A stretch of DNA of 64,000 nucleotides from contig NC_092526.1 in assembly GCF_037038585.1 (NCBI RefSeq), forward strand, positions 7,216,001 to 7,280,000. The letters are read 5' to 3'. The notes under the pieces are model-generated. The model was not told where the DNA came from, ran no database searches, and saw only the letters and a list, made by a program, of their open reading frames with translations. Shown here one piece after another: positions 1 to 12,200 of this stretch (the first letter of the stretch is position 1; each line of letters starts with the position of its first letter). Source of the stretch: Patagioenas fasciata. Taxonomy: Eukaryota > Chordata > Aves > Columbiformes > Columbidae. The position numbers and the translations under genes are program-made.

Positions 1-2180
1 ACTGTCCTGTTCACGTCAGCAGAGTGCAAATCCTAAAGCCAAGTTAAACAGAGGACACATGGCCCAGTGATTAGACCATTATTTTGGCATTTGTGATTGT
101 TCAGGTTTAGTTTTCTGCTGATCCACAGAGTTACGGGAATTTGAACGAGTCACTTGGCAGAAGGTTGGAAGCGTCTCTGGGGACAGGGAGCCCGGCTGGT
201 GCCAGGGGGTCAGAGCTCTGCATCCCCTCTCCCCTGCTCCATCTATGCTGAGATTTGCACAGGATCACAGCGTTTTGTCCTCAGACTGGAAATCAATTCA
301 AAATACGTGCAAATTACCAGGGTCTGAGAGTTCATTAACTCCACGAATGATGAGAGGATGCAACATCGCATTTATAAGGAAAACATACAACAAATTGAAA
401 GGAGCACGACAACAGAGCTGAGCAGTGAAAGGAAAAAGAGACTTATCCTCTAACCACAGTGCTGTGACTTGGGCTCTGATAGAGCTTCTGTATGGCATCT
501 TAAAAGAGGAATTTAATGATGTTTAAACGTTTCTTTTTCTGACAGCAGATGAAACAGAAAGTTAATGGAGTAACTACTGCCAAAGATTAGTCTGGCTCTC
601 CTAAAAAACACAGTAACATGACAGGGAGGGATGTGCATGTGTGCGTATAAAATTAATATAGTTGTATGTATCGTTTCCCAATTCAGTGTGTGTGTATTTG
701 GATCAGCAACCCTGCAGAAACAAACACAGAGGAATTCACTGTTTTCTCTGACCGCAGTTATCACAGATTCACAATACCAATGACATTTTGTCAGATTATT
801 CACTAAAATAGCTCTGGCCGCAATTTGTACTTTTTATTTCATAAAAACATTTGCCATGTTAAAGCCCAGAAAATCCGTACATTTATGAATGCAGACTGTT
901 CTGTTGACTTCAAGAAGACTATGAGGAGGAAGGGAGGTCTGCACCTAGGTATGCTTTGGAGAAATTTGGCCCTACACCACAGTTATTCTGGCCAAATAGA
1001 GTCATATCTGACTATATGGATCATCCATAATTTAAAAATGTTTAAAATACTGCCACTAAAAACCATCGCAGGGATCAAACCTGGAGCAGACTAAAAACTG
1101 TGTCCACGAATCACACCTTCCCTCCCATTCCTCAGCCCATTGATGAAAGCAAGAAGGGAACTTTTCCCTTCAAGCCAGCCTTTCACAGAAAGTGAGGCCA
1201 TCCTATTTTCTGCCAAGCTTCAGGTAGCTTACAAGGCTAAGGTCGTATCTTTTAAGATGTACCATTAGCTTCCTTACTGCTGGAGAAAATTAAAAAGGGA
1301 AATTGCCTGTCACACCCAGAGAGCTAAGCTGACGATGAAGGCTGAAGTCTGCTCAGATTTTCATTCCTGGGCTTAGACTTTAAGGTTACCTTATTTATTT
1401 ATTTTCACACACCTCAAGTGCTGTTCAAAATACAAAACCTACCGAGTATTTGCCTTCTTGCAAAAATGATAAATTGGGCTGGATTTTCAATGTGCTGCAT
1501 ATACACAACCCCAACTTTTCGGTGATCTGGAAGGGTCTCAGGTAATTCTATCTTTTTGATGGCATGTAATCTTCAGTGCTAGAATGAGACACATTTTGTC
1601 TCTGTTTTCCCCTCGCCATCTAACTCATGGCTGGGCTGACGATGCCAGGATTGATGTGCCTAGGAAGAGATACTTGCTATTTTTTATTGCTTATACGTTA
1701 TCTTTTAGTTTTACTATTATTTTTTTCTGCACACTGTTTGGAGAGCAGTAGACCTATCACACTGCATCTCTTTCCAAGTGTCAGATTACTCATCCAAGCA
1801 ATGACCTTACTTTACTTCTGGAAGCCTAAAGATGTGTTTGTTAAAATAGGCAATTGCACACATTGAGATAGCCTGCCGGGCACAGGAACTTCGGCCATAT
1901 GAAAGATGCTACAGAAACTCATGTATTGTGAAGCATCCTTTTGCCTCGATAGCTGATAGCTGACTCCTTCAGCATCGCTCCCATTTCACTGATATGTCTC
2001 AGGGTCATTTTTTAAGCCTTCAAGATATAAAGAAAAATGATACATTAAAGTAACCATAAAAGTCCATTTTAAAGTAACAGAAGCAAACAGCATCGTTTGT
2101 TTGTAGCATCTACTCATGCCTAGGTACAACAGACCTTGAGGGTTTTTTCTGTTGGAGAGACACATAAACTAGGCTTCTGT
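1..2180. other. Non-genic single-copy-looking DNA
   Basis: I see no exon, RNA gene or recognisable transposon here. Open frames are under 100 codons and match nothing known to me. A short TTTA tract lies at 1391-1405. A GC-rich patch around 160-240 holds a partial CTCF-like core (GCCAGGGGGTCAG, 201-213) that lacks the usual GGGGGC ending. Confidence 0.5.
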
Positions 2181-2246
2181 TAATAATAGTAACAATGATA
2201 AAAATAATAATAATGATTATAAGAAGGATAAGAAGAAGAAAAAACA
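2181..2246 (+). repeat. A-rich imperfect TAA/GAA simple repeat
   Basis: This is low-complexity sequence: TAATAATAG/AATAATAATAATGATTATAAG grades into AAGAAGGATAAGAAGAAGAAAAAA. It is an impure trinucleotide tract of the kind common in vertebrate non-coding DNA, and its purity is too low for an active microsatellite. It also accounts for the Lys/Arg/Ile-rich start of the chance open frame beginning here. Confidence 0.6.
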
Positions 2247-4512
2247 TTACAGCATGCTCAAATTATGATCTGATCTCATTTCGTGAGCCATGTAAGATCA
2301 TTAAGTCCACAGAGAGATGCTCTGCCTGCCAGAGGAGGCCGGCTTACCAGAGCATCACTGGACACCAGGCAAAGTGCCTTTCTTCTTCAACAGATCACAA
2401 AAAGCGCTTTGACTGCCACAAGTTCTTCTCTCTAGTCACTAAAAACTGGTTTATCTTCTCACCCGTATCCACGGGGAGGAAGAACATCCAGCACGTCACG
2501 TTTAAAACAGTGGTGACGATGCCCCACCTAATGCCTGAGGGGGCCAGAAGTCATCAGACTGTGGGGTACAAATCGGCAAGTACAGTGCAAAAGAATTGCT
2601 CAGAGAAGAAAGAGAGTTCTCTTGACCTTAGATAGACACCTCGTATTGCTGCCTCCCCGTCTGGCCGTTCCTTCGAGCTCCGTGGACTCGCTCAGCGCTC
2701 CTCATCAGCTTTACAATCCGTCTTCGAGACACTTGTACACATTGGAGCACATCCAGCAGCCGAGCCTGCTCCCTCCAAAACCTGCTCGAAAGGAGCCACA
2801 TTCCAAAATCCTGTCCACAACAGCAACAGCCATCCACCAGCTTTTAAGACAGTCTTTGTTAATAACAGCGTTTTGTCAATGTCTGCGTAAAGGCGATCAG
2901 AGTATAAGAACCTCAAGGCAACGATGCAAGGACAGAAGAACCACGGGGTACGCTTCTCTGTTACCATGTACATCACCTTACACATACAAAGGTTCCTGGT
3001 GGCCAAATCACCTTCCAGGAAAGGATTTGCAGCAATAAACCCCATCCTGTGGCCAGTCTGTCATGTATACAGACTCCCTGCAAGACTTCAACAAACTGGC
3101 AGCTTGATGCAAAACCACAAGCTCCAAAAAGTAAAATAGAAATTCAGGTTTATGCAGCAAACCACGCACTTGAAACCAAGAGGATTCCTTGAAGCAAATG
3201 CCAATCGGCTTTACATTTTTAGGCCATTTCCTCTCCCCTTCTACCGTTCAATCCACTTCTTATTTTTGCAAAAACGAAGGAGAAACTACGGGCCAAAAAA
3301 TGCATTTTTCTTTAGATCATCATGGAATGTAAAGAGCGTTTAATTTACAGACCAAAACAATCAACAATACGGAAATAGTATTTATCAACAAGTTCAGGTT
3401 TTATTCATAAATGCAGAATACTGCTATGCATAAAACATGATGTGAAACATAGCTTTATGTATTTTTACTAGGCAAACTTAAACATTGATTTACGTCCATT
3501 TCACTAAAACTTTATTGCTTCCTCGTCAGATAGGACAGATTCCTTTCTGTATCTTAGATGGTAAATATAGTTAATGTGCTGAGGCTGCAATGGATCAGCA
3601 GTGAAGCTGTTTAATAGTGACATAAATTATTTCCGTGACTTTTCTTGCAAGTGAGAGATGACTCCATGTGCCATAAACTAATACCAAAGGAATGATGCTC
3701 TTTCATGCTAGCAAAGTGCCTGAGCTATATTGTTTTTGTATCCTGTTGGGGATGCTACAAATGCAGCATGTATTACAACTATATGCACTTAGGCCATTTT
3801 TCTTTGCTGTTTTTAATGCTCTCCTGCACTGAAAATTGAGCGAAGGTGTCTGAACGAAGGCAAAGCCAATTACTCTCTTTGAAACCTCTCTTTAAAGCCT
3901 GCGAATCCCAACAGATTTTTAAAAACCTTTCCATTAGCTTAAAAATATATTTAAAAATAATTATGCCTGTAGAAAGCATGAAGTGCGAGGCATGAATGCA
4001 GCCAGATGGCTGGGGAGAGCCACGTGCCCTCGTGTCCCTCCCCACACCGCAGAGGATGCTCAGCGATTCTCCATCTCCATCAACTGCCCCTCTCTCCAGA
4101 GACAGTGGTAGAGCTTCCAGAGCACCCAACTTGCAGTTCAAGTTCACTTCTACTAGGAAAACAGGGTTTGTTTTGTCCTCAAACTGGTCACTTATAAAAG
4201 ATCTTACATGCTTATTGTGGTTCCTCAATAGAAACCACAGGAATTCAGGGGAGCAGAGCAGATGTTTATCACGGAGCCACAGAAAATGTGCCATCAGACA
4301 CTTAACTGATGGAGAAGTTCATTCTGTGAGGAGCTTTCACCTATTCAGTGCAGCCATATTTGCCCTTGCCCCCATAGTAATTAATCCTCTTTCCTCCCCT
4401 GTATGTGTTCTTACAAAATTAATTGCAGTTTCCTTCTTTCTGTACCACCAAGATGACTTTGGCAGCCCCACACATGTTCCTTATGATGTTTCGTTTTATC
4501 CCTCCACGTTAT
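2247..4512. other. Non-genic DNA with a two-strand open segment
   Basis: Between about 2640 and 3045 one frame on each strand stays open for more than 110 codons (plus 2622-3038, minus 2692-3045). Neither product resembles a family I know, so I do not call a gene. The local base composition is more GC-rich than the flanks, which by itself lengthens chance frames. The remainder is AT-rich DNA without recognisable repeats. Confidence 0.45.
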
Positions 4513-4632
4513 ATGGGACATCAGGACCTCATACAGGACATCGATACTTCATACAGGACAACAAGACTTCATACAGGACATCAGGACCTCATATGGGACA
4601 TCAACACCTCATACAGGACATCAGGACCTCAA
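4513..4632 (+). repeat. Minisatellite, six 20-bp units
   Basis: Six head-to-tail 20-bp units follow the pattern A(T/C)(G/A)GGACATC(A)GGACCTCAT. Units 1 and 5 begin ATGGG while units 2, 3, 4 and 6 begin ACAGG. Units 1, 4 and 6 share the core GGACATCAGGACCTCA, and units 2, 3 and 5 carry two to four substitutions. Because 20 is not a multiple of 3, translation rotates through frames, and two overlapping plus-strand frames happen to stay open across the array. There are no spacers, so this is not a CRISPR array. It is followed at once by a polypyrimidine tract. Confidence 0.9.
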
Positions 4633-4700
4633 TTCCCACTTTTCCTTTCTTCCCCTCTTTCTCCTCCCACTCCTTCCAGCTGTTTCTCCCTCCTCTCCAT
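4633..4700 (+). repeat. Polypyrimidine tract
   Basis: About 70 nt of nearly uninterrupted C/T on the plus strand directly abut the minisatellite. Long homopyrimidine:homopurine stretches can adopt triplex (H-DNA) structure, but no mirror symmetry strong enough to predict that is obvious here. It could also act as a splice-acceptor tract if a transcript crossed the region; no exon is recognisable downstream. Confidence 0.55.
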
Positions 4701-5898
4701 TATCTATCTGCATCTATCCTCCACCAACCCCTACAGAATGTATTTTTTTCGAGAGGAAGGGGATTGGCAGCATCCCTTATGGCTGACTTCTCATTGAATA
4801 TCAAGCTAATAAGAGCACCAGTTTAGCAGTTATTTTCCCATTGTTCATCCCACTTTCCAGTTACAGAATGTACAAATAGGCAAGCACTGAACAAAACACC
4901 AAGAGCTGTGCTAGCAATATTGTAACTGAACTATAACCATAAGGAACTCAAATTACATGAGATGTAAATATTGAGATAAATGTATTGCACTTCAGAGTAT
5001 TTCTTCTCAAGTTTTCCCAGAAAAGTCCTCAGTTATCTCTCAGAGTCTAAACTGGCTCCCTGGAGAAGAGATTCTGTAAGTTATCAGTCTTTTCTGTAGA
5101 GGCTAAAAACTACCTTAAGACATAACAGAGAGCACTTAATCTGAGAGATCTCCATCATTTTTGACATTATTTTATTGCAAACTATGATGAAAACTCAAGT
5201 TATCTGCATAGAAAAACCTCCAGGATGGTCTCAGGACAGCCCTGCATATGGTAGCTGAAGCAGGAACGTCTCTTAAGAGAATGTTCAAAATGCATCCTAA
5301 TATAAACCACATCAGAAAATTCATGTTTTACCTGCAGTTCTGAGGGAGCTAGCACATTAATTTTGGTTACTGATGATGAGCTTTAGGGTTTCCAGTTCCT
5401 TCAATGTAAAAGTAAGACACTCTTCAACACATGCTTTGAGACCTCCCTAGATCCTGAACCAACCCCTGGAGCAAATTCTGCTTTCCAGAACTCTCAACAG
5501 CTTGTGTCTCGCTTGTCCTACTGCCCCGGTCACCTCCAGAAGATTAAATACCCAGTGAGCCAACAGTGACCCCAGTTTCAAGTAACCTGCACCCCTTTGC
5601 CAACATCTGGATTACTGTGAGAACTCTAAGGTTGTGCTTGCAATTTTTGAGAATTAAACAATCATTTGAATTAGATTGCTGCTGCAACATTCACCCTTCT
5701 CCACTTGAACGGATCATCCGTATAGTTTGCTGATTTTCCAGGATGCTTTAGGATTCTTCTCATCTTCCTTTCCTCAGCACATGAACCATCAGCCTGGCAG
5801 TCCCAGGCCTCCAGGAACCTCAGGACATGAAACGTGCCCCAGAAAACCCCTCAGTTCACAGAGGTGCTTTCATTGCAAAGGTTATTGCTATGATTTAT
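4701..5898. other. Non-genic DNA
   Basis: AT-rich sequence without recognisable coding potential or repeats was found up to the CR1 fragment that starts near 5899. Confidence 0.5.
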
Positions 5899-5980
5899 GA
5901 CATGGCTTAGTGCCAGAGTTAGGTTATCGTTGGACTCGATGATCTTATCGGTCTCTTCCAACCAAAATGATTCTATGATT
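5899..5980 (+). mobile_element. CR1 LINE, extreme 3' end fragment
   Basis: The sequence runs from GACATGGCTTAGTGC through GGTTATCGTTGGACTCGATGATCTTATCGG and CTCTTCCAACC to ATTCTATGATT. This is the avian CR1 3' untranslated end in sense orientation, including the octamer-type terminus. Only about 82 bp remain, a severe 5' truncation typical of target-primed reverse transcription by this family. It lacks ORF2 sequence and any possible activity. CR1 is a non-LTR retrotransposon of sauropsids whose 3' end is recognised by its own reverse transcriptase. Confidence 0.9.
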
Positions 5981-8900
5981 TCCTTGTCTCTTGAACCACT
6001 CAGAGATTTCCAGACATCAGTGGAATTGTATCTGACTGAAATTCCTATAGCTGACTAAGAAATTGTCCGTATGTTCCCAGCAATGGCAGGAAAGTACCAG
6101 TGGCTTTAGGTGGCCGGTGGGTGCTGAGCTGCTGACCCCCAGGCTCAAACAACAGCTGCAGGAATTCTCCTTCTCCCGCCCTCTCCTCCTATGAAGTTTT
6201 CTTGTTACACAGACTCTTCCAGTCCTGTCACTTCCCATGTAAAAGCAATGTCAAGGTGGAGGAGGCAGCTGGAAACCTCACTTCAAACACTAACATTACT
6301 TAATATTTTTCTGATGTTTCTTTCACCTGGAATGGTCTGGAAATGCGCAGTTATTTACAGTGACTTATTACTTCTGTTATTAGATATGATAACCGCAGTG
6401 AATAGACTGACGTAATTCAAAATCCACAGAAAATGACAATAAACATCTCTGTGATGCCAGGCTGGCTTTTGCCTCACTAGAAAGGCCTTTTTCATCCTGG
6501 AAGGCTTTGCTGAGCTGTGTGTGTAACGGCGGGGCTGGGTGCCAGGAGAATTAGGCCGTCTGTCCGTGATTACGGTACCACACTAACCCAGAAACACTGG
6601 TAAAAGCAGAAGAATTCATTCAGATGTTCCTTTTACTCTGTCTGGATAAATTAAACTAAATTTAAGAAAAATAACCCAAGGAATTTCTGAGCAATGAAGT
6701 ATTATCCTAAAAATGCCAATTCATGTAAGGGAGGCTGAAGCTGACTGACAAAACTACTGACAAAATCCAAATGATTTCTGAAGTCTAGACTTACAAACAT
6801 TTTGTTTTTTAACTCCTGTCCCCAATTATTATTTCTTCTCTTTTTAATTGAGGACACATTCAGATAACCAACATTTTTAAAAGCACAGGAGAAGGACGCG
6901 AACAGATACATGGGCTTTTTTCATGTACAGACAAGTTGTAAGTACGGGTAAAACTGAGAGATGAGCCAGTCAGAGGTCTGTAGTTCATCTTGTCTCTCAT
7001 TTTCCCCTGTGATTTTTTTCTTCTTTGGTTATCAAGGAAATCAATAAGGTTATGTCCAGTGATGTCTGGGACTTGTCTATCAACTCTGCATGCATGAAAA
7101 GTGATCGATTTCAATAATGCTACCAAAAAAATGGGCTGCCATCATTTTTACAACCCAGGCTCTATATTTAAACTTGAGGTAATCAGCCTGTAATCAAATG
7201 CTTACTGCCTCTTTCAGAGATTCAAACCAGAAGACCTCATTTCAGTGTTTAACCCCAGAATAGAAGAAAACAGGATTTCCACTTTTTCAACTCCTAGTTG
7301 GTTTATCAATTTTGAAACAGCCATTTGACTAAAACAGTTGATAAAGTTGGTAAATTTCTCTGTACTGCTGACACCAGCTCCAGTTCCCATAGTTAACCAA
7401 TGGCTTCCACCCGCTCAGGGACCTGGCTCTCTTGAACACTTCATTTGTGCACTATTTTACTTCTCACACTATTTTAACACCTGTAAGTCTTGCACATAGC
7501 ACAGCTACAGCCCCTGCTTCATTCAAGGTCTCCTGGCAAAGCCAATGCAGCTTTCTTTTCTTCTTTTCAGTGAGAGCAGAAAGAATTGATCAAAAGTCAA
7601 CGTTCTTTTATTACAATTAGGAATTCATCCCTATTTTTTCAGTATCCAAATTACGACTACCACTAGTGGTGGTAGAAAGGTGAGTTCATTTGCAGCGCAG
7701 TTTTCATCATGTTTCCAGGATCAAGGTTTTGTTAGGAAAAAGCTGCAGTTTAAAATTTATCATGAAAACACACGTTTGTTGGTCCTCACATTTCAGCATT
7801 ATAATTTGGTAAGAAATTTGATCCTCATACAACAGGATGTTCATACATGTCATGAGCTCTCCTTTAATGAATCCTAAAGTATATCACAGGACAGAACACT
7901 CTGATTGAAACAACAACAAAAAAAGCATCTTTCTACTAAATTCATCTGTAACTATTTTACAAATAGTTTACATTAGACAGCGAACAACTGCACTCTTGGA
8001 AGTCAAGTGACAAAACAGTTTGGGTTTTCTGGCTGCTACATTTTCAGTCAAATCATTTTTCCATTTTGTTCACATTTGCTCCACCTTTTCAAGGAAAGCA
8101 CTTCACCTGCTCAGAGTAGTCTTTCATTTCTGTTATATTACCCATCCATTCAGAAACCATCTGCCCCAGCAACATTTCATCAGCAAATCTCTCTGTTGTG
8201 CATGTTCAGCTTCAAGTGGAATCATTAATTTTTTTAAAATACAACTTTTTTTCTAGTAATTTCTGTACCTTTAGACTTGAATATGCATTTTTATATTGTT
8301 TAAAAAATTCCAGAAGAGCACGCACATACTAGAAATAGAGGTCTCCTTCCTTTCTGCATTGCAGTGCTGTCAGTCATTCATATCTGTGCAAAATAAGTCC
8401 AGCATAAACAAAGTGCCAGGTCTGATTTGACATCAACCGTACAATGCATAAATAAGGTGCAAGGCAAGGAATGACTGACCACAGAAACTTTATAGGAGGT
8501 TGCTGGGTAGGTACAGAAGTATGGAAATTCTGGGCGCCAATAACTTCATGTAAATAGCTTATGTAGAAATACAAGGCTGTATTTCCTACAGGTTTACAGT
8601 ATTTCTAGTATACATGTCGTGGCTTCCTTAATACATTATCTCTCTGAACATATGAAATTGATGCCTGTGCACCATCTGTACCGAGATGATGTACAGGATA
8701 GCAGAAGCTACAATGTTTGATATAAAATATAAAAGTTTCAAAAAAAAGAAGCAATTACCTAAAATCCAATCAAAGCTGATTTCTAGGCGAAAAAGAAATG
8801 GAATATCTCAACATGTTTACTCTTGAAAATATTCCTACTGGGGAGACTGACTGTGTTAACCCTAACTTAACATTTATGCACAATCCCTGCACCAGTGACA

Positions 8901-9040
8901 ACAGCACCACTCGCTATCTTGGTATCTGCACTCCATCTGCTCACCTGCTCTATGTCTAAGGAAATATTTTCTTTTATTGTTCTTATTTTACTTTCATTTA
9001 CTTAATTCTGGAATAAAAGATGCACTTTCTAAAGAAGCAG
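5981..9040. other. Non-genic DNA
   Basis: Nothing recognisable was found on either strand. The open frames are all below 90 codons, AT-rich and unlike known proteins. The stretch contains ordinary A- and T-rich runs but no clear tandem repeat or interspersed element. Confidence 0.45.
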
Positions 9041-9155
9041 CATGTTCCAGTGGGATCAGGACCAGCACAGCAGCAAGAAGATAAAGATTCAGGTTTGAAG
9101 CCTGTGTCTGACTTGTTGTACAATCTGGTTACTCACCTTCTGTTCATCAACTTAA
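9041..9155 (+). mobile_element. Possible ancient MIR-like SINE
   Basis: The order of words (CAGTGGGATCAGGA ... GGTTTGAAGCCTGTGTCTGACTTGTTGTACAATC ... CACCTTCTG) parallels the sense strand of the CORE/MIR SINE middle. In that family a GTTC-like box is followed by a CTCTGCCACTTGCTGTGTGACC-like core and a CACCTCTGTGCCTCAGTTT-like stretch. Similarity is low and I judged it by eye, so this is a suggestion, not an identification. Confidence 0.3.
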
Positions 9156-12135
9156 CACCACATGAAAAACATGCATTGGTAGAATTCTCTCTGATCTAAG
9201 TAAGTATTAAGCATTACTTTAAAACATGAGATATGATATAAAAGCACACAAAAGACAACACATTTTTACTGAACATCTAACCTGCTTCGCTGAGCTGTGC
9301 TGCTTCTGCCTTGTTGAAGCACAAGAAGGCTCATTATCCATCCCTCGTTACGCCTGGGTGCGGGGGCCGCTTGTTTGACTCGCTCCCTGTCTGGTCAGGT
9401 GGGCTTTTGCAGTTCTTTAACTAACCAGTATGCCCTCACTCGCAGAACTCTGTGCCACCCACCGAATCACTGGAAAAGATAAAATGGGTACGAACTGGTG
9501 GGTTAAGATGAAATGAAAAAAGTGGAGACATGTCAAAAGACTGTAGGTTGCCCTCCCCAGCACTGCCAGCTCTGACAACCTCCCAACGCACCAAGGGGAA
9601 CGAGGGGGGCTTGGAGCCACCCCGCCAGCTGGCCGGGGACAGCTGCCCCACAGGGACCTCTGTTCAAGGGTCCTGCCTTTCCCCTCTTCATGATATTTCC
9701 ATGAGTATTTAACATATAGCTGGGGTTGAGAGCTGAGGGTCACAAAACGCTACTCAAAGGAGCATGAGAAAGGTCCTCAACAACTACAGCTGTGTAACTC
9801 AGGATTATAACATGTATCTGATCAACGGTGTTTAACCTCCTCTGGTCCAGTAACAGAAATAACAGCTCACAGTGGTAGCCAGAAATTGCACCTTTTCACA
9901 CAAGAAGCAGAGAAGGTAAGAGGGCATGGAAAGGATATGCAGGTGAAAACTTCAGTATTAATGGGGCCATAAAGCTTTCCTGAGTTTAACTTTCATTAGA
10001 ATATAAGCGCTGAACAACTTAACAGAGCTCAGAGAAATAAAATGGCAGGTGACTTTTTGCTGCATCCAGAAGAGAAATCATGAGCGAACATTTGTCTCTC
10101 TTAGATAATCAATTCTCTACACGTGCACAGACTGCACTTTAAAATATTGAACGTTGTTTTCATTAAGAACCATTGTAGGGTCTACTAAGGAAACATATTT
10201 TGTTAGATTTACCTGCGTAATGGATTTGCTCTATTCTGACATTAGCATACTAAATTCTACCTAGACTCGCAGCTTAATGGAGTTTACGGAGCAAATGCAT
10301 AAATAAGAATTTCTCATCCATCATCTCTCTGGCATGCAAGCTAAAGTCACTTTTAATCTCTGCATAATAAACGGGATTAAGCATACCTAATATATGGTTT
10401 TATCATGAGTTTACAAGAGTCCAGTGGACAAATTCTCCTGACTGACAATCTCCCTTTTTCCACTTTTCTTGTCTGGGTACCAGGTTTAATACCTCATGCA
10501 AGTACTCGTTCAGTGAGCCAGATACCTGACAGTCTACAAGCAGCTCTGCTGCGGAGGTTCTCTCTGATGGGGTTCATGGGCCACCATTACTAGCAAAGCT
10601 TTTGATTTCCAGAAAATAGTAGAAGGGCAAATGATACAGAAAATGAAAAGCAGGTTAAACACCTAGTTAGGAAGAACCAAAAAAGTACAAGTAAAAGGAG
10701 GGCGGATAGACTTTTTAGAGGGCACCGAATAAAGGCTCTTTTTCCCTGAACCTTGTTGAACTCTGGTTCAACTGTAGGCTCTCTTTGATATCTACATTTC
10801 CTCCCAGTTCTTCATCTGTACAAAATGGGAACTATTTCCTTACTTTGCGTGAGGTATTGTGACCGCAGTGGGTAATCACCCGCAATGAGTGCCAGCACAC
10901 ATGGTGAACAGCAAGTGCTAAAAATGGGTTCGGAAACTCTCAGCACACTGGGATTTTTTTGTCTCCCGTCCTTTTGTTTCCCATTGTTCCCCCACTAAAT
11001 CTGTACAATGCAAATGTCATTAGGTGAACACCAGAAGGAATGGAAAAGTGCTCATTGTATAAGGCCAGTAAATAAGTAGTTGGGACAGATCAAGTTCAAG
11101 ACCAAAGTAAGGAAATAAAACACCATGTTTAATTTTCTCCATCCCTTTATTTTCTCAGCCTTCACCCGCAGCCCCAAAAATGCTTTTCATCAGATGCGTT
11201 AGTTGTTCACCGCCTGCTGATCAGCACACATCTCGTATGCTTTTCACAATGCTGATGGGGACATAAAAGCAAGCCCTCTTTCACTGCCCAGAGGAAAATT
11301 GAGTAAGGGTCCAAAGGAGATTTGTATTTAGTCTTCTATGTATGTGTGGTTTTTCTTTTGCCTTATTCTTAAAAGAAGACAAAATTGAGTCTAAATCATA
11401 TACAATCAAATTTTCAGAATCCCCCAAATAATTCAGCAAAAGAAATCCCTTCCAATAGGCTCCATGCTTCTGCCCATGTAGAATAGTCCCTATAATGTCT
11501 CAGGTAAACCTAAGTTAAAAGTATATTTTCAATTATCCACAACAGTAGCATTTTATGAATAAATTGGCAAAAAGCCCAAAGTTAAAACTGTGAATTCAAA
11601 TTTATGTCAGCTCACTGGAGACAGAGAAAAGATTTGAACACATTTCCATGTTTCCTCTTCTTTGGGAAAAGTAATTTCAGTCATGCACACAATACCATTG
11701 ACATTTCAAGATTTTAAACTGTTCTCCACCAGTATGGTATTTTTGTTCAATCTCTGTAATAAGAACAAATTCAATACCATCATATAATTTCCTTTTTTTT
11801 TTCACCCATGATTTACTGCTCAAGTTCCCAAACAAACAAAAGATGTGAAAACAGGGAGAAGGAGATACATCTGGCATAATGTCTTCATCTGGGCAACCAC
11901 CTACAACACTGTCAAGATAGAAATGGTATTTTCAAAGTGATGAAGGTGTCGCTGTAAGCAGACATGAGCCTCAAAGCTCAGACCCTGAAAGACTCTTAAT
12001 GCACAGAAGAGCTGGACGCTGGTCTCTGCTGTAGATATGATCACGAGAAATAGTCTGATTTTGTAAAGGGCTTTGGTAAGGTTCTTCATTTCTCTCTTTT
12101 TTTCTTTTTTTAATAGGAACCGTGATGATTTTTAC
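9156..12135. other. Non-genic DNA with a local GC-rich patch
   Basis: Around 9330-9700 the sequence becomes clearly GC-richer, with several CpGs and overlapping open frames on both strands, including a 108-codon minus frame ending near 9417. No protein family is recognised. From 10230 to 10400 the sequence is AT-rich with ATGCATAA and GCATAATAAA words and reads like conserved non-coding DNA. The rest, to 12135, shows nothing specific. Confidence 0.4.
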
Positions 12136-12200
12136 TTAACTCAGTAAAACATTTTGAGATCGATAGATGAAAAGGTTGATAAATGCATTTAGAAATATTC
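12136..12200 (+). mobile_element. Ancient SINE-type 3' tail
   Basis: The string AAAACATTTTGAGATCGATAGATGAAAAG followed by an AAATGC stretch closely follows the old amniote SINE tail of form AAAGCGCTTTGAGATCTATGGATGAAAAGCGCTATA, in sense orientation. The same tail in reverse is seen near 35385-35410. No SINE core is recognisable upstream, so only the tail is called. A 72-codon open frame that starts inside it is therefore not evidence for a gene. Confidence 0.5.

Noticed and set aside
2692-3045. DLATRN string recalling the tyrosine-kinase catalytic loop
   Set aside because: The surrounding residues lack the HRD, DFG and other kinase motifs; six residues are not evidence.
4513-4632. CRISPR-like array
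   Set aside because: Units are contiguous with no spacers and the DNA is vertebrate; it is a minisatellite.
3996-4826. 276-codon plus-strand open frame, the longest in the window
   Set aside because: It runs through the 20-bp minisatellite and the polypyrimidine tract, overlaps another open plus frame and a 171-codon minus frame, and has no recognisable domain. Lack of stops is a by-product of repeat composition.
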